This document shows positions 1 through 9,182 of a stretch of DNA of 64,000 bases, in pieces. Positions within the stretch are counted from its first letter, which is position 1; each line of letters starts with the position of its first letter. Source of the stretch: UBA7430 sp002478765 (GTDB lineage: Bacteria; Bacteroidota; Bacteroidia; Flavobacteriales; UBA7430). Where the stretch lies: contig CALSTU010000004.1 of the NCBI GenBank assembly GCA_943789355.1, forward strand, positions 1-64,000. Reading direction: 5' to 3'. Under the pieces are notes generated by a model. The model worked only from the letters and a program-made list of their open reading frames with translations, searched no databases and had not been told where the DNA came from. The translations under genes were made by a program, and so were the position numbers.

Positions 1-12
1 TGTGTTTCATTC

Positions 13-53
13 GGAAAAAACCCAACGCACATTAAGCACATTTGGTTTTTTCC
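13..53. repeat. Inverted repeat in a gene-free left edge
   Basis: Two perfect 10-base arms, GGAAAAAACC (13-22) and GGTTTTTTCC (44-53), enclose a 21-base loop. There is no T-run after the right arm, so it is not a normal intrinsic terminator. It precedes the decayed restriction locus and may be another of the cassette-border palindromes found at 4.2, 5.6 and 6.6 kb, but its core bases do not match theirs well. No gene is visible in bases 1-176. Confidence 0.5.
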
Positions 54-176
54 CACCACACAAGCCAAACCTAAAAAACCAAAAGAGCTAAAAATTTCCC
101 ATTGCTCGAACTGAATTAATCAATAAAATTTCATAGATTTGACTAATCCTGTCAAGACAATTATTAAAAAGACGAA

Positions 177-459
177 ATGGATCAAATTGGAATAATTATC
201 AGAAGGGAAAGAGAAAAACGGAATCTACTGTTGCGGGGAAGCTTCTGCCCTACTCGAAATCGACCAAGCCATTTTTAAGTAAAATTGAAAGAAAACGAAA
301 GAAACGCTACCAAAGAACAAATCTTAAAGTTTTCCGAAACCTACAATCTTGAGGAAGAAAAACCTATTAGTGAATTGGCTAAGTGACAAGATTTACAAAA
401 ATTTAGAAAACGAAGAACACGCTTTAAAAGCATTAAAAGTAGCTGAACAAAAAAATTAA
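177..459 (+). pseudogene. Xre-type HTH regulator of an R-M locus, frameshifted
   Basis: Joining reading frames gives an Xre/Cro helix-turn-helix protein: M-DQIGIIIRREREKRNLLL, then ALLEIDQAIFSKIER, then ATKEQILKFSETYNLEEEK, then a tail ending ALKALKVAEQK. The matching pieces lie in different frames, so at least three single-base indels break the gene. The family is known as small controller proteins placed directly before Bacteroidota restriction-modification genes, and the methylase begins three bases after this stop. Intervening codons still read well, so the breakage is either recent or a consensus error. Confidence 0.65.
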
Positions 460-461
460 GT

Positions 462-2590
462 ATGGCAATAAATAAAACCTTTACTTCTGCAAAACAAGAG
501 TTTGATGCAAAGTTTGAAAATAGCAAAGAATTTGAATGCTTTTTACCAGAGCATTTGACATTCGGAAAGAAAAAATTCAATTAAGAATAAAGCTGGAAAC
601 AAAAACGAGGAATACTATAAGTGGCAATTTCTTCACGGAATAGTTTATTCTGGAATGTTTGCAAAAGATTTTATTGGAACTGAGGTAAATCTTCCAAAAG
701 GGAATAAAAGTTCGGCTGCATTAAAACTTGATGGAGCAATTTTTGATGACGCAAACTGGTTTGAATACTATCAAAAATATCACAACGAAAAAGATGTTGA
801 TGCATTAGATTGGCTTCGGGAACATTTATTAGTTTCAATAGAATTTAAAAAAGAAGATAGCAAAGACGTAGAAACTGTTTGGAACAAACAGCTGAAAGCT
901 TACTTAAAAGAAAGTGAAAGAGAATTTAGTGTTGGTGTATTATATGATACAGAAAGACTTTATTTATTCAGAAAACATCAGGGTAAAACGGTAAGATATA
1001 GTGATGAATTTAATTTAAAAGGAGAAAAAAGCACAACTAAAGAATTAAGTTTACATCTACCTGACCCATATTTAAACTTACCAAATTTTGATCAACTAAT
1101 TGAATGGACTAATCCAAAACATTTAGACCGTTCGAAAAGAAAAAGTACAGATTTAGATATTATTTCAGGTGTTCAATCAACACAGATTAATGATGCAATG
1201 TCTTCCATTCTTCGTACAATGGACAAACAAGGAATGGTAAATCAAAAAGGATTTGAAATTTTAATTCAAATTCTTTCATTAAAAATATTTGACGAAAAAG
1301 AAAACGAAAAAAATCCTAAAAGGTATTTAGATTTTTATGTTACTAGCGAAGAAAAGACTTATCAAAGTTTAGCCGATTCAGGTTTACAAACTTTTATAAA
1401 AAGAATCACAGATTTAAGAGAGGAAGCCTCTGGAACATACTATAGAATACTAAAGGACAACCCTTTAAATACCAAAAACGAAAATCACATTAAAGTATTA
1501 ATTGAGGTTGTAAATCAATTTCAAGATTATTCTTTCGTTCGTTCCCATAAAACTGACCTGTACCAACTTGTTTTTTACAAGTTTGCTACACCATTTGCAA
1601 AAGATTCAAATGCTCAATTCGTCACACCACTTCCGCTAATTGACTTCTTAGTAAATATTGTAAACCCTAGAAACGGAGAATCAGTAATTGACCCAACAGT
1701 TGGTATTGCGGATTTTCTCTCTGTTTCTTATGTAAATTCAAATAGCAAATTAGACGATAACAACATTTTCGGATTAGATATTGACGAACAAATGGTAATG
1801 TTAGCCACTCTTAATATGCTTTTAAATGGTGATGGAAATGCAAAAATAAAAAGCAAAACCAGGTTATGGCTCGTTACTTACTAAATTTGACAATAAAGGT
1901 GATTTAATAGAACTAATTCCATCAATGAACAAAAAAGGAGATTGGGACAATAGACCAGACGACAAAAAATTGAAAAAATTTGATGTTGTTTTAACAAATC
2001 CACCTTTTGGAGATGATAGAGCTTACGAACCGAAAGACCAAAAAGATAAAGAAGTAATTCAATGTTACGAACTTTGGGATGCGTACGGTGGAAAGAAAAT
2101 TGATTTAGGAGTTATCTTTTTAGAAAATGCTTATCAGATATTAAAAGAAAATGGACGAATGGGAATTGTGCTTTCTAACTCAATTGCTTCAATTGATTCC
2201 CATAAAAGAACACGTGAATGGTTAATGAACAAAATGCGTATAGTTGCCATTTTTGACTTACCAGCCAATGTGTTTGCCGAAACCGGTGTAAATACATCAA
2301 TAATTGTAGCTTACAAACCTAGTCCAAAAGAGTTAGATAAACTTAAAGATAAAAATTATGAAGTCTTTTTTAAAGATATACAGAAAGTAGGTTACGAAGT
2401 AAAAACTACAAAAAGAGTGAAATACTTTGAACCAACATATAAAGTGGATTATAAGACTTTTGAAACTGAAATTGACCAAGAAGGTAGGGTTCTTTTAGAC
2501 GAAGATTTTACCAATACAATTAGCAAGTTCAAAAACTGGTGCAATTCGCAAGAAAAAGCAGTTCAGGATTTATTCATAAAAGCCAAATAA
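462..2590 (+). pseudogene. Restriction-modification N6-adenine methylase subunit, frameshifted
   Basis: The conceptual protein of about 700 residues starts at ATG 462 and is broken by indels near 580 (A-run) and near 1868 (A-run before CCAGG). The N-terminal part has KLDGAI followed by a VSIEFKKE segment, resembling a PD-(D/E)xK nuclease site. The middle and C-terminal parts are a class I N6-MTase: motif I is altered (DPTVGIADFL instead of DPxxGxGGFL) and the catalytic NPPFG is intact near base 1998. A nuclease-like N-terminus on an M subunit, followed by a separate S gene, suggests a BcgI/type IIG-like arrangement. That family placement is inference; the loss of frame is seen directly. Confidence 0.75.
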
Positions 2591-2592
2591 TT

Positions 2593-3903
2593 ATGAGTAA
2601 ATATTTAAATACGCCAGAGATAATTTCATTTAATGAGATTGCAGGAAAAGATTATTCCCTTTCCGCACCGCAGTACAAAACACTCTTAATAAGAAATAAG
2701 AATTGTTTATTCGTACGTGATTTTTTAAGCAGAAGTTTACACAATACCGATTTAGGTAATGAAGTTGGATCTTTAAATTATATTGGTCAATCTACACACT
2801 ATTTTTTACGCACTAAAGCCCTACAAAAACACACATTTTTACCTGAAATTAATTCGGAAACGACAAGACCAATTTACCCAAAAGTTTTCCAACACAATGA
2901 ATTTTAAGGAAGGTGATATTTTACTTTCAAAAGATAGTAATATTGGTGAAATAGTGATATTAGACAAAGATTACCCCAATTATATGTCATCAAGTGCATT
3001 GTATAGATTGCCCGTAATTGAAAAAACTAAATATTATCTTTTAGCCTTTATTAAGCACCCCTATTTTTAGAGAACAATTAGATTTCATTGTACCAAGTGG
3101 TGCAACAATAAGACACGCTAAAACTTTATTTTTAGACTGTAAAATTCCATTACCTAACACCAATAAAGAAAATGTAATGAAATATGTTTCATTACTTACG
3201 CAAGCAATAATCAACAAAGAAAAAATAATACGAGATAGACACGAAAGTATCCTAAAAGCAATTGAACAAGAATTAGTCGATAATCAAAACTCAAAACAAA
3301 TTCCATTTAAATACCCTACTTACAAAGAAATTGAAGCAATAGGAAGATTTGACACAAGTCTTTATACAGAAGAATTTAAAAAATGGAATAATAGAGTTAA
3401 AAATTATAAACATGGTAGTATTGATTTAATTTCCAGAGGATTTGACTGGTCCAGAGGAACATCACTTGAAAAAAAATCAGTTCAAACAAGAATTGACAGC
3501 ACAAAATATATTGAAGGATTTTACGAATTAGTTCTTCCGACTAATATTAGTCAATATGGATTTGTAGAAAACCAACAATTTATTGGCACTTCAAGTCAAT
3601 TAAAAACCAATTAAACAAGGAGATATTATTTTTGGAGGAGAAGGCTTTGGAAAAGGTCGTACTTATGTTGTAGTCGAAGATTCTATAAACGTAGCAACTA
3701 ATTATCATGGCATTAGAATTTTTAACAAGAATGAGGATTTAATAGAGAGTATTTTTATTAGATGTTTTTTGGCTTTTTGGAGAGAGAAAGGTATGATAGA
3801 TTATATAGGTGTTGGCGGTTCTGGAGGTCATTGTGCTCCATCCTATTTTCATTTAATAGAAACACCTAAATTTCAAAAAAATAAGCAAAATGAAATTGCC
3901 TAA
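2593..3903 (+). pseudogene. DNA specificity (S) subunit, frameshifted
   Basis: It starts two bases after the methylase stop. Frames joined across about 2895 (T-run), 3070 (T-run) and 3605 (A-run) give a specificity protein. A first target-recognition half includes KEGDILLSKDSN and IVPSGATIRHAKTLF. A helical spacer contains QAIINKEKIIRDRHESI. A second half ends in KQGDIIFGGEGFGKGR and SGGHCAPSYFHLIETP. The two-half layout with a central coiled segment is the normal HsdS architecture. All three visible indels fall in homopolymers. The function would be choosing the DNA target for the adjacent methylase, if the gene were intact. Confidence 0.7.
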
Positions 3904-4103
3904 ACTTTATCATAATCCAAATGCGATAAACAATTCAAAAAACGCAACTTTAGAAAACTATTTGGCATTAGACAATGTCTTCAACGAAGAAGCTGGAATT
4001 TATGAATTAGACAAGTCAGCTAAAGCAATGAAGGAAAGACTAAATGAAGTAACTTGATCAAATTGCGAATGATGAAAATATTGAAATAAAGTTTGACGAA
4101 TAG
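3890..4103 (+). pseudogene. Small downstream ORF of the R-M locus, frameshifted
   Basis: ATG at 3890 overlaps the end of the S subunit and reads MKLPKLYHNPNAINNSKNAT through KAMKERLNEVT to a stop at 4055. Shifting frame continues as LDQIANDENIEIKFDE to a stop at 4101. I do not recognise the family. The tight overlap suggests it was the last gene of the restriction operon and suffered the same indel decay. Confidence 0.4.
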
Positions 4104-4218
4104 CCAACGCTTGAAGCCATAAACATTTGCAATTCGCTAAAATCCTACCACAAGCCAAAATTGCAAAAGAGTAAGTCTTTGCCAACGCTATAAACAGAAT
4201 GAAAAATAAAAAACGAAA

Positions 4219-4307
4219 ACACAACAAGGTATAAAATGCATAGCCACCCTTCGGGATGGCAACGACATCTTATACAGACCGTTAGGCTTCATTGGCGAAA
4301 AGCCAAT
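4219..4307. repeat. attC-like imperfect palindrome plus a short hairpin
   Basis: The left arm GTATAAAATGCATAGCCACC (4229-4248) pairs imperfectly with the right arm ending TTATAC (4270-4275) around a TTCG loop. Unpaired bases lie in the stem, as in folded integron attC sites. The 3' end has GTTAGGC (4281-4287), matching GTTRRRY. The 5' end, ACACAAC, matches RYYYAAC except at one base. A second perfect hairpin, ATTGGC/GCCAAT, lies at 4291-4307. The attC reading is inference. No integrase gene is present in the window. Confidence 0.45.
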
Positions 4308-4332
4308 TGTTACTCTAAGTTTATTTGCTCCT

Positions 4333-5154
4333 CTACAATTTCTCCAATGTCATTCCTGAAAGCAACTTTCTCTTATCATCAGATGTAAGACTGTGTTTTA
4401 AATCCCGTACTTTATCATTGAACAAATAAACGCCATTCTCCCCCTCTAATTTCTTATCAAAGCCGGCATTATAAAGTCGCTGTCCTCCAAAATCTGGAGT
4501 CTTAAAAAAAAGACGAACCATTAACTTGATGAAAGCAGGCATAGTGTCTTTGTTTTGAGTGACATTTGTTTTGTTGTTTCCTGGATGGACATTTAAGAAT
4601 TTTACTGATTTCCAATCGTCTTTCTCGGAAAGATCATTCATGAGTAGCATTACGGCTAATTTTGATTGAGAATAAAGTTTCATACCAGAAGTAAAGTCCT
4701 TGTTAAAAATTCTCTCCGTATTTAATTTTAGATTATCCAGTCCTTGCGTAACAGTTGTTACCACTTTGGCATCATCTGATTTAAGCAGTAATGGTTTTAA
4801 TTCAATGGTTAACTGATAAGGTGCTAATGTGTTGACTTCAAAATGCAATTCATTCCCCTGTTTAGAAGTTCTCCTATCTCCTTTCATTATTGCTATCCCT
4901 GCATTATTGTAGAGACGGTCAATTTTATCCCAAGAATCTTTAATATTCTGAGCTACACGAATTACTTCAGTCTGAACACTCAAATCTGCATAGAAGAACT
5001 CAATTTTACTCGTATCAAATAAATCTGCAAGACTCTTCCTACGATTCTCATTTCTAAGGATTAATCCGATTTTATGACCTTCCGCCAGTAGCTTTTTAGT
5101 TAGTTCAAGACCTATTCCCGAATGACCACCTGATATTACTATGTTTTTCTTCAT
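4333..5154 (-). CDS. Short-chain dehydrogenase/reductase (SDR)
   Basis: A 273-residue SDR. The NAD(P)-binding motif GGHSGIG is at residues 9-15, NNAG at 83-86 and the catalytic YSQSK at 161-165. The segment normally holding the catalytic Ser reads VVTTVTQ, so a Thr may stand in. It resembles the retinol-dehydrogenase/oxidoreductase branch of SDRs; the substrate is not predictable. It is divergent from an HxlR regulator across a 117-base gap, the usual layout for a redox- or electrophile-responsive reductase under its own repressor. The pair is bounded by GTTAGGC and GCCTAAC. Confidence 0.85.
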   Translation of the reverse strand: MKKNIVISGGHSGIGLELTKKLLAEGHKIGLILRNENRRKSLADLFDTSKIEFFYADLSVQTEVIRVAQNIKDSWDKIDRLYNNAGIAIMKGDRRTSKQGNELHFEVNTLAPYQLTIELKPLLLKSDDAKVVTTVTQGLDNLKLNTERIFNKDFTSGMKLYSQSKLAVMLLMNDLSEKDDWKSVKFLNVHPGNNKTNVTQNKDTMPAFIKLMVRLFFKTPDFGGQRLYNAGFDKKLEGENGVYLFNDKVRDLKHSLTSDDKRKLLSGMTLEKL

Positions 5155-5207
5155 GAGATAAATTTGATTTTGATTTTACAAATATCTAGATTTGGTATAT
5201 AAAGAAC

Positions 5208-5248
5208 AAGTACCTACTTTAAAGTACTGTACTTACTAAAAAGTAACT
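5208..5248. promoter_or_regulatory. Candidate HxlR operator between SDR and HxlR genes
   Basis: The divergent gap carries repeated GTAC/AGTA cores: AAGTACCTACTTT, then AAAGTACTGTACTT (containing the dyad AGTACTGTACT), then AAAAAGTAACT. HxlR/YodB-family regulators are known to bind GTAC- and TACT-rich dyads in shared promoters. The repeats lie where they could control both genes. Binding is inference. Confidence 0.5.
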
Positions 5249-5271
5249 ATAGTTGATATTCAATTACTTAT

Positions 5272-5616
5272 ATGACTTCAAATACTGAAAATTCTAAGAA
5301 ATATCTTCAATGCCCCCTTACGAATGCTATGAACGTAATTGGGGGGAAATGGAAAATTGTCATTCTTGGTCACTTATTGAAGAAAGAAAAAAGATTTGGA
5401 GAACTTAACAGAGCTATTCAAGGAGTAACTCAAAAAATGCTTACTCAACAGCTACGCGAACTTGAAAAGGATGGCATTGTGCATAGAGAAATATACAAAG
5501 AGATTCCTCCTAAAGTTGAGTACAGTTTGACAGATTTCGGAAGGTCCTTGGAGCCTATTGTTAATCAACTATGGGTATTTGGAGAAGAAATAATTGAAAA
5601 TAAAACGAAAGCCTAA
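5272..5616 (+). CDS. HxlR-family winged-helix transcriptional regulator
   Basis: 114 residues. An N-terminal CPLTNAMNVIGGKWKIVIL segment carries the conserved Cys (residue 13) and the GGKW signature of the HxlR family, followed by a wHTH with FGELNRAI, VTQKMLTQQLRELEKDG and PKVEYSLTDFGRSL. In this family the N-terminal Cys often senses electrophiles or oxidants. It probably represses the divergent SDR and itself through the GTAC-rich repeats. Its stop codon TAA (5614-5616) lies inside the GCCTAAC core of the next palindrome. Confidence 0.88.
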   Translation: MTSNTENSKKYLQCPLTNAMNVIGGKWKIVILGHLLKKEKRFGELNRAIQGVTQKMLTQQLRELEKDGIVHREIYKEIPPKVEYSLTDFGRSLEPIVNQLWVFGEEIIENKTKA

Positions 5617-5662
5617 CACTATGTAAAAAGCATTAAAACGACTTTTTACATTAAACGTTGGC
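5611..5662. repeat. attC-like palindrome overlapping the HxlR stop codon
   Basis: Starts GCCTAAC (5611-5617, matching RYYYAAC). It has a perfect 10-base stem, ATGTAAAAAG (5621-5630) with CTTTTTACAT (5642-5651), and ends CGTTGGC (5656-5662). The stem is not followed by a T-run. Length, core position and stop-codon overlap fit an integron cassette end, but the 3' core departs from GTTRRRY. GCCTAAC here is the reverse complement of GTTAGGC at 4281. Confidence 0.45.
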
Positions 5663-5703
5663 AGCAATTAAACCTCAAACATTATACTAGTGACTAAACA
5701 AGT

Positions 5704-6576
5704 ATGAAAAGAGTAATTCTATTTTTTATGCTGACACCCATCCTATTGCTTATGGCATGTTCTAAATCAGATGACGCACAACCAGTTCCTGAAGTCCAAA
5801 CAGGGAAAATGACAAAAGAACTGATTGTAAACGGCACTACCAGAGAGTATATTATTTATGTTCCTGATGATTACACAGGAACTTCCTCTCTTCCATTGTT
5901 ACTATCATTTCATGGGCTTGCAAGCAACATGGAGTTTAATTTTAATCAAACAAATTTTGATCAACTTGCGGAAAGGGAAAACTTTATTGTAGTTCATCCG
6001 AATGGCATTGACAATAGGTGGACGGTAAACGCAAGTAATAACCCAGACATTGATTTTGTCGAAGCTCTGTTAGATCAATTGGAAAACGATTATAAAATAG
6101 AACCTAACCGAATATACAGTACAGGGATGTCAAACGGGGGTAATTTTAGTTTTACTTTGGCTTGTGGACTCAATAATAAAATTGCCGCTATCGCATCAGT
6201 AACAGGGCTAATGCTTAAAATAGCTATTGGTGATTGTATTCCAACCAGACCTTTGGCTATACTTCATATACATGGCACAGAAGATCCAATAGCGAATTAT
6301 GCATTTGTGCAAGGAGGTCTGGATTTTTGGATCGAGCATAATACCACGAACATGAATCCAATTGTATCTAACATCCCAGATATAGATACCCAAGATGGCA
6401 GTACGGTAGAACGGTTTGAGTATTTAAATGGCGAAAATGGTGTAGAAGTTCAGCATTTAAAAGTTACAGGTGGTGGTCATGAATGGCCAGGCTATAAAGG
6501 AAATATGGATGTCAATGCCTCTGAGGAAGTCTGGAACTTTTTGAAAGCTTTTGACTTAAATGGCAAAATTGAATGA
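5704..6576 (+). CDS. Secreted lipoprotein esterase, PHB-depolymerase/feruloyl-esterase family
   Basis: 290 residues with a lipoprotein signal ending LLMAC (Cys19), so probably membrane anchored outside the cytoplasm. An alpha/beta-hydrolase fold follows: oxyanion-loop region SFHGLASN (68-75), nucleophile elbow GMSNG (Ser143), HGTED (Asp194) and GGGHEWPG (His259) form a complete triad. The family (LpqC/polyhydroxybutyrate depolymerase-like) hydrolyses esters such as feruloyl or acetyl groups or polyesters; the actual substrate is unknown. A close paralogue follows at 6688 with an attC-like palindrome between them. Confidence 0.85.
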   Translation: MKRVILFFMLTPILLLMACSKSDDAQPVPEVQTGKMTKELIVNGTTREYIIYVPDDYTGTSSLPLLLSFHGLASNMEFNFNQTNFDQLAERENFIVVHPNGIDNRWTVNASNNPDIDFVEALLDQLENDYKIEPNRIYSTGMSNGGNFSFTLACGLNNKIAAIASVTGLMLKIAIGDCIPTRPLAILHIHGTEDPIANYAFVQGGLDFWIEHNTTNMNPIVSNIPDIDTQDGSTVERFEYLNGENGVEVQHLKVTGGGHEWPGYKGNMDVNASEEVWNFLKAFDLNGKIE

Positions 6577-6591
6577 TAAAATCTGTGGCAT

Positions 6592-6637
6592 CAAGGTATA
6601 TCGTGTATTGGAACCCTCGACACACGCACCGTTATGC
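6592..6637. repeat. Third attC-like palindrome between esterase paralogues
   Basis: Begins CAAGGTATA (6592-6600), the same nine bases found at 4225-4233. It has a bulged stem in which GGT pairs with ACC and CGTGT (6602-6606) with ACACG (6622-6626), and it ends ACCGTTATGC (6628-6637), compared with ACCGTTAGGC at 4278-4287. The shared ends with different middles argue for related elements. Identification as a recombination site is inference. Confidence 0.4.
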
Positions 6638-6687
6638 ACAATAACAAAAAGAAAGGGTCATTTTTAAAATCATAAAAATACTGTCCT

Positions 6688-7578
6688 ATGAAAAAATCAA
6701 TTTTACTGTTTATGATGTTACTGACAATTCTTAGTAGTTGTAGTAAAGATGACGTCAAAGACAATTCGGAAGCCTGTGATTCAAATACCAGCGCCCAATC
6801 AATCGTTCTCGATGGCATAAATAGAGAATACGTGTTGTACATACCCAATTCATATGATGGTACATCTGCAGTTCCTGTATTGTTTAATTTTCATGGATTT
6901 GGAGGGAGTGCAAGTGCATTTATGATTGATGCCGACATGCGTGCATTGGCGGAATCTGATACTTTTATTTTAGTTGTTCCGCAAGGCAGCTGCTCCAATG
7001 GTTCTTCCCATTGGAATCCTTGCCCAACAGGGGGAGACAATAAAAGCACTGCGGATGATTTCGGATTTGTTGAATCTATGATTCATGAGGTTTCATCTGA
7101 ATATCATGTTGATATGAAGAGGATTTATGCCGCCGGATACTCAAACGGAGCTATGATGGCATATGGCCTTGCGAATAATAAAAGTGATTTAATTGCTGCG
7201 GTAGCATCTGTTTCTGGAGCAATGTTAGATTGTACGGGGTCTATAAATCATCCCATGCCCATAGTACATCTTCACGGGACTTCTGACGGGGTTCTCCCTT
7301 ATAACGGAAACAATGACTACAGCGCTGTACAAAGCACCTTGGACTATTGGATTGACTTCAACAATACAATAACCGGCCCAACTGTAAGTAGCGACAATAG
7401 CGGGGGAATGTCTATTGAGCATTATGTCTATGACCAAGGAGATGGCTCAGTTTCTGTTGAGCATTACAAATTTATTGGAGGAGATCATGTTTGGTTTGAT
7501 GCTACATATCAAGGTCAGAATACATCTGAATTGGTTTGGAATTTTGTATCAAGATATGATATTAATGGATTGAGATAA
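6688..7578 (+). CDS. Secreted lipoprotein esterase paralogue
   Basis: 296 residues. The lipoprotein signal ends LSSC (Cys18). The catalytic residues are the GYSNG elbow (Ser152), HGTSD (Asp200) and GGDHVWF (His267), a full alpha/beta-hydrolase triad. It has several extra Cys (30, 102, 112, 182) not shared with the 5704 gene, suggesting disulfides in the periplasm or outside. It lies in tandem with a similar enzyme, so the two may act on related polymer-linked esters, or the second may be an independent acquisition given the palindrome between them. Confidence 0.85.
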   Translation: MKKSILLFMMLLTILSSCSKDDVKDNSEACDSNTSAQSIVLDGINREYVLYIPNSYDGTSAVPVLFNFHGFGGSASAFMIDADMRALAESDTFILVVPQGSCSNGSSHWNPCPTGGDNKSTADDFGFVESMIHEVSSEYHVDMKRIYAAGYSNGAMMAYGLANNKSDLIAAVASVSGAMLDCTGSINHPMPIVHLHGTSDGVLPYNGNNDYSAVQSTLDYWIDFNNTITGPTVSSDNSGGMSIEHYVYDQGDGSVSVEHYKFIGGDHVWFDATYQGQNTSELVWNFVSRYDINGLR

Positions 7579-7727
7579 AGAATAAAAATGCACATAAGAT
7601 CATCGCTCGTTCTTCGATAGGCTTCACATACGAAGCTTTAGCCGCAAGCAAAAAATGAGCAGTGAACCACAAAACACGCATAAATTGTATACTTTCGGAG
7701 CCTAAGATGGACCCAAAAAACTGATGT

Positions 7728-8558
7728 ATGATTGAAGGAATGCTCGGCTTCGTTAAAGAATTAAAAATTCGTAACGAGCACTTGTTTTATTTTGGCTTGC
7801 TGTGCATTACGCTGGCCATCGTCTGCCTGGTGCTAACCAAAACCACCTCAACAGAAGTTCAGGGCGTAAACGCCTGGTTCAAACCCTTAAAGTTTGGCGT
7901 ATCCATTGGGCTATTCTCATGGACCATGGCTTGGTACTGCCATTATCTGTCTGATTTTAATGTGACCCCTTTTAATTGGACGGTCATCATACTGTTTGGT
8001 CTTGAACTCCTCTACATTGTTTTTCAAGCATCAAAGGGAGAATTGTCTCACTTCAACATCAGCACACCCACCCATTCCCTTCTTTACTCGCTGATGGGAT
8101 TAATTGCCGTAATTGTTACCTTATATACGGCATACATTGGCCTCCTGTTTTTCACACAGTCTTTCCCAACATTACCAGGTTACTACCTCTGGTCAATACG
8201 TTTGGGAATCTTGATTTTTGTTGTTTTTTCATTTGAAGGAGGCTTAATGGGCTCTCGGATGAATCACAGCGTGGGAGCCATCAACGACAATTCGGATTGG
8301 TGGATTGTGGGATGGAGCAAAACTGTGGGCGACTTGAGAGTTTCTCACTTTATAGGAATGCACGCTTTGCAAGTTTTACCCTTGCTGTCATTCTATGTAT
8401 TTAAAAACACAAAGGCAACCATCCTTATCTCCCTACTCTACGGACTTCTTGCCACATCAACATTGGTTCAGGCATTGAACGGAAAACCGCTTATCACACA
8501 AAATAAAAATCAAAGAATCGGAATAAAAAGGGCATACAACAATAGTTGTAGAGCATAG
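7728..8558 (+). CDS. Conserved multi-spanning membrane protein, function unknown
   Basis: 276 residues with about seven hydrophobic helices (around 20-36, 51-68, 81-97, 115-140, 153-172, 202-222 and 226-245). Features that may matter are the loop VNAWFKPLKFG, the FEGGLMGSRMNHSVG turn and SHFIGMHALQ, where conserved-looking His residues sit at helix ends. I do not recognise a characterised family. The gene's TAG stop is embedded in a 13-base inverted repeat. Base composition is more balanced than in the restriction locus upstream. Confidence 0.7.
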   Translation: MIEGMLGFVKELKIRNEHLFYFGLLCITLAIVCLVLTKTTSTEVQGVNAWFKPLKFGVSIGLFSWTMAWYCHYLSDFNVTPFNWTVIILFGLELLYIVFQASKGELSHFNISTPTHSLLYSLMGLIAVIVTLYTAYIGLLFFTQSFPTLPGYYLWSIRLGILIFVVFSFEGGLMGSRMNHSVGAINDNSDWWIVGWSKTVGDLRVSHFIGMHALQVLPLLSFYVFKNTKATILISLLYGLLATSTLVQALNGKPLITQNKNQRIGIKRAYNNSCRA

Positions 8559-8583
8559 CACCCTTGGGCATGCTATGCTCTAC
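8548..8583. repeat. Perfect 13-base inverted repeat over a stop codon
   Basis: GTAGAGCATAGCA (8548-8560) and TGCTATGCTCTAC (8571-8583) pair perfectly around a 10-base loop. The stop codon of the 7-TM gene (8556-8558) lies in the left arm. No T-run follows on either strand, which argues against a standard intrinsic terminator, though processing or transcript protection is possible. An ATG at 8575 inside the right arm is unlikely to be used; ATG 8608 is the better start for the next gene. Confidence 0.75.
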
Positions 8584-8607
8584 ATACACAAACCTCTATT
8601 CATCACA

Positions 8608-9182
8608 ATGAAGGACAAAATAAAACATCTATTTAAAAAGGGAATCTATTTATTCTATCCAAAAAAGTATAAACATACTATTTGGCTCATTGGCTCTGGT
8701 AGAAGTGGCACGACTTGGGTATCTTCAATTATTAACTACAAAAATGATTTCAGAGAGTTATTCGAACCATTTCATCCCATGTTTCCTCTATTAAGTATAA
8801 TAGGATTCAAAAAGCACCTTTATTTAAATAGCAAAATAAAAAAAAGAAGCTTCAGGATCTTAGCAAATATCATATTGAGCGGAAAACTTTACCACGCGCC
8901 CGTTGAGGGGGGCAACAAATTCAAAAACTATTTAAAAGTGATGTTCTTTTAATCAAGGATATTTTTGCGAATTTGATGTCTTACGAAATATGTTCGAATA
9001 GTCCTAAAATCAAACCCATACTACTCATTCGAAACCCTTATGCGGTTGCTTTATCCAAAACGGAAAGAAAACACTGGGGCTGGATGAACGATCCTAAAGA
9101 ATTCCTTTTACAAAAGAGCCTACGTGAAAACTTAATTTTCTTAAATAACAAACTACATACATCAAAAGCTAAACGGCATTAA
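8608..9182 (+). pseudogene. Sulfotransferase, frameshifted and C-terminally truncated
   Basis: The N-terminal part has the PAPS-binding 5'-phosphosulfate loop GSGRSGTTWVSS. The first frame stops at 8950, but shifting frame near 8936 continues KSDVLLIKDIFANLM and then IKPILLIRNPYAVALSKTERK, the 3'-phosphate-binding region of the family. The joined product is about 190 residues, whereas carbohydrate-type sulfotransferases are usually near 300, so the C-terminus is missing too. The stop lies in the loop of a strong hairpin. It is probably a remnant of a surface-polysaccharide modification gene. Confidence 0.75.

Noticed and set aside
8575..8607. Start of the sulfotransferase at ATG 8575
   Set aside because: This ATG lies inside the right arm of a perfect 13-base hairpin and adds residues with no family match; ATG 8608 fits better.
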